Below, one piece after another: positions 58,511 through 64,000 of a stretch of DNA of 64,000 nt (positions are counted from its first letter, which is position 1; each line of letters starts with the position of its first letter). The stretch spans positions 18,286,291 through 18,350,290 of the forward strand of contig OV277868.1 in the NCBI GenBank assembly GCA_922989275.2, given 5' to 3'. The translations under genes were made by a program, and so were the position numbers. Source of the DNA: Gari tellinella (taxonomy: Eukaryota > Mollusca > Bivalvia > Cardiida > Psammobiidae). The notes beneath the pieces are model-generated. The model was not told the DNA's origin. It worked only from the letters and a program-made list of their open reading frames with translations, and did not search any database.

Positions 58511-59717
58511 AGAGCAAACTGCCGGTCCCAAAGTTGAAATGCAAAGGTCCGTATCGAAACTCTACCCTAACAGGTCATTGAGGTCAATAAAATCGATCAA
58601 TACCAATGTAATTTCTCTCTACATAAATCTCTGGTTTTAACAAGTTCAGTGACTTTTACTTCAGTACTTGTTAAATTTTTGTCCTGAAAATGTTTCGTTT
58701 GAAAATGAACAGTTATATTGAAAGAACAAGGTATCTGTTTCCTTAATGCACACGCGATTGCTTACATTCAGTTTAATGATACTAATTCAGTTTAATGATG
58801 TTCACATCACCATCATTTTCTCTATTGTTATTAGTGTTGCTCATATTGAAGAAATAAAGCACTCTTAAATACTTATTGTTGTTGATTTAAAAGAAAATCC
58901 TGTTAGCCTTTACCCCTGTACTCCATCGCCTATTTTAGTTTTGAAGATAAATGACCTATTAAAGAAGACTGAAAGTAAAGATAATTTGTGACATTGTCTC
59001 TTCAAACCTATTCAAAATGCTATTGTTATATCTCTTTCCTTGAAAGTTGAAACAGGTTTGTAACTTTAAAACAAAATTTGCATAAAATGATTTGTCTAGA
59101 ATCAAAATTACATCAAAATAGGAGAATTATCTCCCTTTTCTAGGTAAATTACCCAAATAAAACTAACATGTTGGGTATTTTACCAACGTATGAATCGATG
59201 TGAGGTATTTACACCTAATTTAGGTAAATATTTCATATTTGAAAGTTTAATTGAGTACATATTGTCATTTTGACATGTTTGGTATATTTAACTGGCGACC
59301 ATCGAGGAAAATGGCCGCAATAGCCACACATGGAATTTTTCAGGATGGCACTATAGCTAAAATTGTTTTGAATTATGTATTCTATACATATACAACAAGT
59401 GTTGTTTCCGCTATGCTGGACATCTTTAGAAATATAACACCTTCTAACCCAGAATTTGGTGTAATTTGTCGCGTTTTTTGTAAGAAAAACAAAATAAAAA
59501 GACCCCTGTATAAAGTTAAAAAGCACAGTTGGTCCAAAAATAACGAGATCTGATTTGCACAGCATATTTCTATCTAAAACAAGAAATTACATGCAGAAAT
59601 CCCACCGATTTAGACCCTGAAGTCTTTTTAGAGCCACCCAGTATTACAATTGTGGCGGCCATTTTTAAAATGTCTACCAGGGAGGTCGGAGGTCAAATCG
59701 AGCTTGGCACTATACCT

Positions 59718-61055
59718 ATTTTTAGCTCACCTGGCACAAAGTGCCAAGTTGAGCTATGTTGATCGTCCTGTGTCCGTCGTCGTCCGTCGTCAACAATTTC
59801 TTTAAACGACATCTCCTCCTAAACTATTGGATGGATTTTAACAAAACTTAGCAGGATTGATCTTTATATAGACCTCTTTGAAAGTTGTTCAAATATACCC
59901 GATCCGTTGCATATCTAGGTCACAGGAGCTAAAAATAGATCGTTTCAATAAAAATTTAAACAATCTTCTTCTCTGAAACCACAGTACCCTGAGCTTAGAT
60001 AGATTGCACATAGCATCATCTACAGGTCATCTATCAACTTTGTTCAAATTATGTCCTTGTGGTAAAAAATGGCCCCGCCGCGAGGGTCACTCATTTACAT
60101 AGAGTAATATAGTGAAATCCTCAAACCTCTTCTTCTCTGAAATTAATATAGCTAGAGCTTTGATATTTGGCATTGTTTAACTTCTAGAGTTACTTTACCA
60201 ATATTGTTCAAATGGTTCCGGTCCGTTGCATATCTAGGTCACAAGAGCTAAAAATATATTTTTTCAATAAAAACTTGAAAAATCTTCTCCTCTGAAACCA
60301 CAGTACCCTGAGCTTAGGTATTTTGCACACAGCATCAACTTCGGTCCTCTATCAAGATTAGTCAAGTTATGTCCATGGGGTCAAAAATGACCCCGCCCCG
60401 GAGTCACAAATTTACATAGAGTTATATATTGAAATATTCAAACCTCTTCTTCTCTGAAACCAATATGGTTAGAGCTTTAATATTTGGCATAGTGTAACTT
60501 CTAGAGGTACTTTACCAATATTGCTCAAATGGTTCCGGTCCGTTGCATATCTAGGTCACGGGAGCTACAAATAGATATTTTTTTCAATAAAAACTTAAAA
60601 AATCTTCTTTGAAACCACAGTACCATGAGCTTAGATATTTTGCACAAAGCATCATCTTCAGTTCCTCTATCAAGATTAGTCAAATCATGTCCCTGGGGTC
60701 ACAAATTTACAAAGAGTTATATAGTGAAATCTTAAACCTCTTCTTCTCTGAGACTAATATAGCTAGAGCTTTGGTATTTGGCATGGTGTAACTTCTGGAG
60801 GTTTACTTTACCAATATTGTTTAAATGGTTCCGGTCCGTTGTATATCTAGGTCACAGGAGCTAAAATATATTTTTTTAATAAAAACGTAAAAAAGCTCCT
60901 CCTGAAACTACAGTACCCTAAGATTAGCTATTTTGCACTCAGCATCATCCAATCGGCACAATCATATTGTCATATTTTCTCAGCTTTCCAAGATATAATA
61001 CATTCACATCAACAGTCCCAGGTGAGCGATTTATCGCCGTATACGGCTCTTGTTC
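59718..61055 (+). mobile_element. Helitron-like element R (copy 2)
   Basis: Matches 52634-53999 unit for unit with small indels; the (GTCC) stretch is shorter (one GTTCGTCC block missing). It ends TATACGGCTCTTGTT. Confidence 0.72.
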
Positions 61056-61318
61056 TTTCTTATGAACAATCATTTCGGTGCGGTCAAATAATGTATTTTC
61101 GTTTTTTACTCGCTGCAATGGTGGTGGAGAGGGGGGCTTGCACGACGCATGCATTCGGATCGTGAGGGGAGCGACTGTATATATTATTTCGACATGAATG
61201 ATGCATGTGAATGAATATATAGGTGGAAGTATAATTGTGTGCATTTGTCTCTTCATGGGAGTCAAATGCAGGCAACTATACTTCACCTCATAATGACTTC
61301 ATATGTTGCTCTTAATTC

Positions 61319-61497
61319 TTGTTTGTTTTTGTCTGTCTGTCTGTCTGTTTGTTTGTTGTTGTTGTTGATTTTCTTTTGTCGTCCATGTTTTGTCCGTTTA
61401 TAGGTATATACACGTTTGCACTGTTTGTATTCTGTACATGTAGATCTATGCTCTCCTTATCTGGAGGAAATAAAGATTATTATTATTATTATTATTA
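61319..61497 (+). mobile_element. Non-LTR retrotransposon 3' end with (ATT)n tail
   Basis: A (GTCT)n run is followed by GTACATGTAGATCTATGC and GGAGGAAATAAAGATTATTA with an (ATT)n tail, a common LINE 3' terminus. The body is missing. Confidence 0.5.
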
Positions 61498-62945
61498 CTA
61501 CCGACTGCTAACACTACTTTCCCCTAAAACTACCAGTACGTTCTCTACTTACCCCTAATACTACCTACTAACACCACTATACCTACTCCTAATACTACCT
61601 ACTCTTAACACTACCATTACCTTCCCCCGACACTACTCCACCTTACCTTTACCACCACCTACTCCTGACACTACTCTACCTACCCCTAATACTACCACTA
61701 CCTACTCCTGACACTACCACTACCTACTCCTAACAATACCACTACCTACTCCTGACACTACCTACTCCTGAATCTACTCTACCTACCCCTACCACTACCT
61801 ACTCCTAACACTAACTACCCCTAACACTACCAACTTCTGACACTACTCTACCTACCCCTACCTACTCCTGACACTATTCTACCTACCTCTAATACTACCA
61901 CTACCTACTCCTAACACTACCACTACCTCCTCCTAACACTACTCTACCTACCCCCAATACTACCGCTACATAACTCCTGACACTACTCTACCTACCCCTA
62001 CCACTACCTACCCCTAACACTAACTACCCCTACCACTACCTACTCCTAACACTAACTACCCCTAACACTACCGCTACCTACCCCTACCCCTACCACTACC
62101 TACTCCTAACATTACTCTACCTACCCCTGCCACTACCTACTCCTGACACTACCACTACCTACTCCTAACACTACTCTACCTACCCTTACCACTTCCTACT
62201 CCTGACACTACTATACCTACCCTTACCACTACCTACTCCTGACACTACTCTACCTACCCTTACCACTACCTACTTCTAACACTACTCTACCTACCCCTAC
62301 CACTTCCTACTCCTGACACTACTCTACCTACCCTTACCACTACCTACTCCTGACACTACTCTACCTACCCTTACCACTACCTACTCCTAACATTACTCTA
62401 CCTACCCCTACCACTACCTACTCCTGACACTACTCTACCTACCCTTACCACTACCTACTCCTGACACTACTCTACCTACCCCTACCACTACCTACTCCTG
62501 ACACTACCACTACCTACTCCTAACACTACTCTTCCTAGCCCTACCACTACCTACTCCTGACACAACTCTACCTACCCTTACCACTACATACTCCTGACAC
62601 TACTCTACCTACCCTTACCACTACCGACTCCTAACACTACTCTACCTACCCCTACCACTTCCTACTCCTGACACTACCACTACCTACTCCTAACACTACT
62701 CTACCTACCCCTACCACTTCCTACTCCTGACACTACTCTACCTACCCTTACCACTACCTACTCCTGACACTACTCTACATACCCTTACCACTACCTACTC
62801 CTGACACTACTCTACCTAGCCCTACCACTACCTACTCCTGACACAACTCTACCTACCCCTAATACTACCACTACCTACTCCAAACACTACCATTACATAT
62901 TCCAAACACTACCACTACCTACTCCTAACACTACTCTGTCTACCC
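61498..62945. repeat. 37-bp satellite of CTACC-type units, ~1.45 kb
   Basis: Irregular CTACC/CTAAC/CTCCTGACA units build a higher-order 37-bp repeat, best seen at 62180-62780 (ACACTACTCTACCTACCCTT plus ACCACTACCTACTCCTG). This strand is almost free of G. A 37-bp period rules out a coding repeat. The edges (61500-61700, 62860-62945) are more irregular than the middle. Confidence 0.95.
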
Positions 62946-63583
62946 CTTATCTTAGCACTCTACTATATATGTACTTTATCTACTTCAAACACTAAAGCTA
63001 GATAACTTCTACTACAACACCTACTACTACTACTACTATTACCCCTGTGGGACAGGAGAAGTGCACGGACAAGGCAAAAAGACACCAATGTAAACAAATA
63101 CAAAGGTGTCGTTGACTCCCGAATGGTTGTCAGTTTAAAGAAGGCATTGTGCCATATAGTGAATTTGACCTTAAATATATCACGGGGATTATATACAAAC
63201 ACAGTTTTACGTTGGACAAGTCTCTGCAGAGTGAGTGAAAAAGTTATGAGACAAAAATGGCCTTCAAACTCATTTTGGTTCATTCAAGCGGACGATTGCT
63301 TTCATGTGTGTCCTTTAAAAATAACAATCCTATTTAAATATTTATTCGTTTTTATTCTCATTTTATTCTTATTTTCTTTAACGAAGTTAATATTAATAAA
63401 ATTCTAAATTTGCTTTCCCAAATGTATGCAATCCAAACTGATTTGCATATGAGCAAGGTGTTATACCCCCGGGCAGCCAAAAACAGTTAAGACTGCCAAA
63501 GAGTTGTCTTTCGTGTGTCTATTGTTGTGGCTGTTTAATCACTTCACTGCCTTACTCCGAATACGATAGATCTAGTTATTTGC
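62946..63583. other. Unassigned region
   Basis: It follows the satellite. A short (CTA)n tract lies at 63020-63040. No gene was recognised. Confidence 0.3.
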
Positions 63584-63720
63584 ATACAGTGTGGTTCCTG
63601 ATCAGACGCCGCGTAACTCTGTATTTGATCAGGGTCCAAACTATTTGCAACTAAGATTAAAATATAGCGTAAGAAAAAACAAAAACGTATTCCTGCATTT
63701 TGTTGCATTTCGTTTGCGTT
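63584..63720. mobile_element. Decayed family B MITE (B18)
   Basis: GCATACAGTGTGGTTCCTGA, GATCAGACGCCGCG, then TTTGATCAGGGTCCAAACTA and ATTTCGTTTGCGTT. The centre of the palindrome is deleted on the right arm. Confidence 0.55.
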
Positions 63721-63921
63721 CTGCGCTCATCTCAATAATTCAGGCCCAACTACCTAAAACAAAAACTACATTTGAAAAATGAAACCAGACTTCGCGTATC
63801 GCTGCTTCTAATAATGGTCTACTGTTTGTCAATGTCCTGCTATGTTTAAAATGTACTAAATGCATTTGCAAGACCCAGTGGTCTACCCAGAATTCCAAGA
63901 AGATTGGTTCATGTTTTGGTA

Positions 63922-63976
63922 TAGTGGAGAATCTGTTATTCTTTCCCAATAAACGCGTTTACGCTAAAACTATTAG
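63922..63976. mobile_element. Family B MITE, left end only (B10)
   Basis: TAGTGGAGAATCTGTTATTC and CCCAATAAACGCGTTTACGC match the left shell. The match stops at about 63976, before the core and 24 bp before the window end. Confidence 0.75.
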
Positions 63977-64000
63977 TAGGCCGTGAGCCAGGCACATGAA

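Larger units (their letters stand above)
55690..61064 (+). repeat. Segmental duplication, copy 2
   Basis: Colinear with 48375-54009. It starts in the middle of a MITE core: the element R repeat reads CCTCTATCA then GTTTGAACCC. It contains a 246-bp MITE absent from copy 1 and lacks the 407-bp retroposon. Confidence 0.92.

Noticed and set aside
61498..62945. Possible telomeric array
   Set aside because: Units resemble CCTAAC in places, but the array is irregular, has a 37-bp period and lies inside other sequence. It is better called a satellite.

Overview
The window looks like AT-rich nuclear DNA from an invertebrate animal, most probably a bivalve mollusc. There are no closely packed open reading frames, operons or ribosome-binding sites. 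Microsatellites, TA- and TTAA-flanked miniature transposons, non-LTR retroelement tails and poly-(GTCC) repeat families are abundant. The bivalve assignment rests on remembered resemblance of several repeat families and is an inference. Only one intact protein gene was recognised: an LC8-type dynein light chain at 34014-34283. Nearly everything else is transposon-derived or unassigned.

Layout. 0.8-5.3 kb: an old tandem-repeat element split by a 3.48 kb transposon with perfect 60-bp terminal inverted repeats (1535-5014). 6-12.6 kb: mostly unassigned sequence with small tandem repeats, a compound microsatellite (8.5 kb) and a 34-bp minisatellite (12.2 kb). 13.0-17.9 kb: a 4.9 kb element with ~140-bp inverted ends that encloses a frameshifted pseudogene of a widespread invertebrate 'HEEADTR...RDTDV' protein. 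18.3 kb: a tRNA-like sequence with an internal 13-bp duplication. 19-41 kb: a dense field of palindrome-bearing MITEs. 40-47.5 kb: several Helitron-like, tandem-repeat-bearing elements, two of them almost identical (41.9 and 46.1 kb). 48.4-61.1 kb: a recent segmental duplication (48375-54009 and 55690-61064), each copy starting with a decayed LC8 paralogue. 61.5-62.9 kb: a G-poor 37-bp satellite.

The unifying theme is a superfamily of small elements. Each has an outer shell of terminal inverted repeats and a central palindrome of about 60-70 bp, often of the form GCAAACAGTTTGG...GATCAGACGCC / mirror. Closely related cores sit inside different shells, some flanked by TTAA (piggyBac/Kolobok-like target) and some by TA (Tc1/mariner/pogo-like target). 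The segmental duplication supplies natural filled/empty sites. These show that a 246-bp MITE inserted at TA (55897-56142) and a 407-bp retroposon inserted with a 13-bp target duplication (50270-50676).

All calls were made by eye. Boundaries of decayed elements are approximate, and family names are given by structure only.
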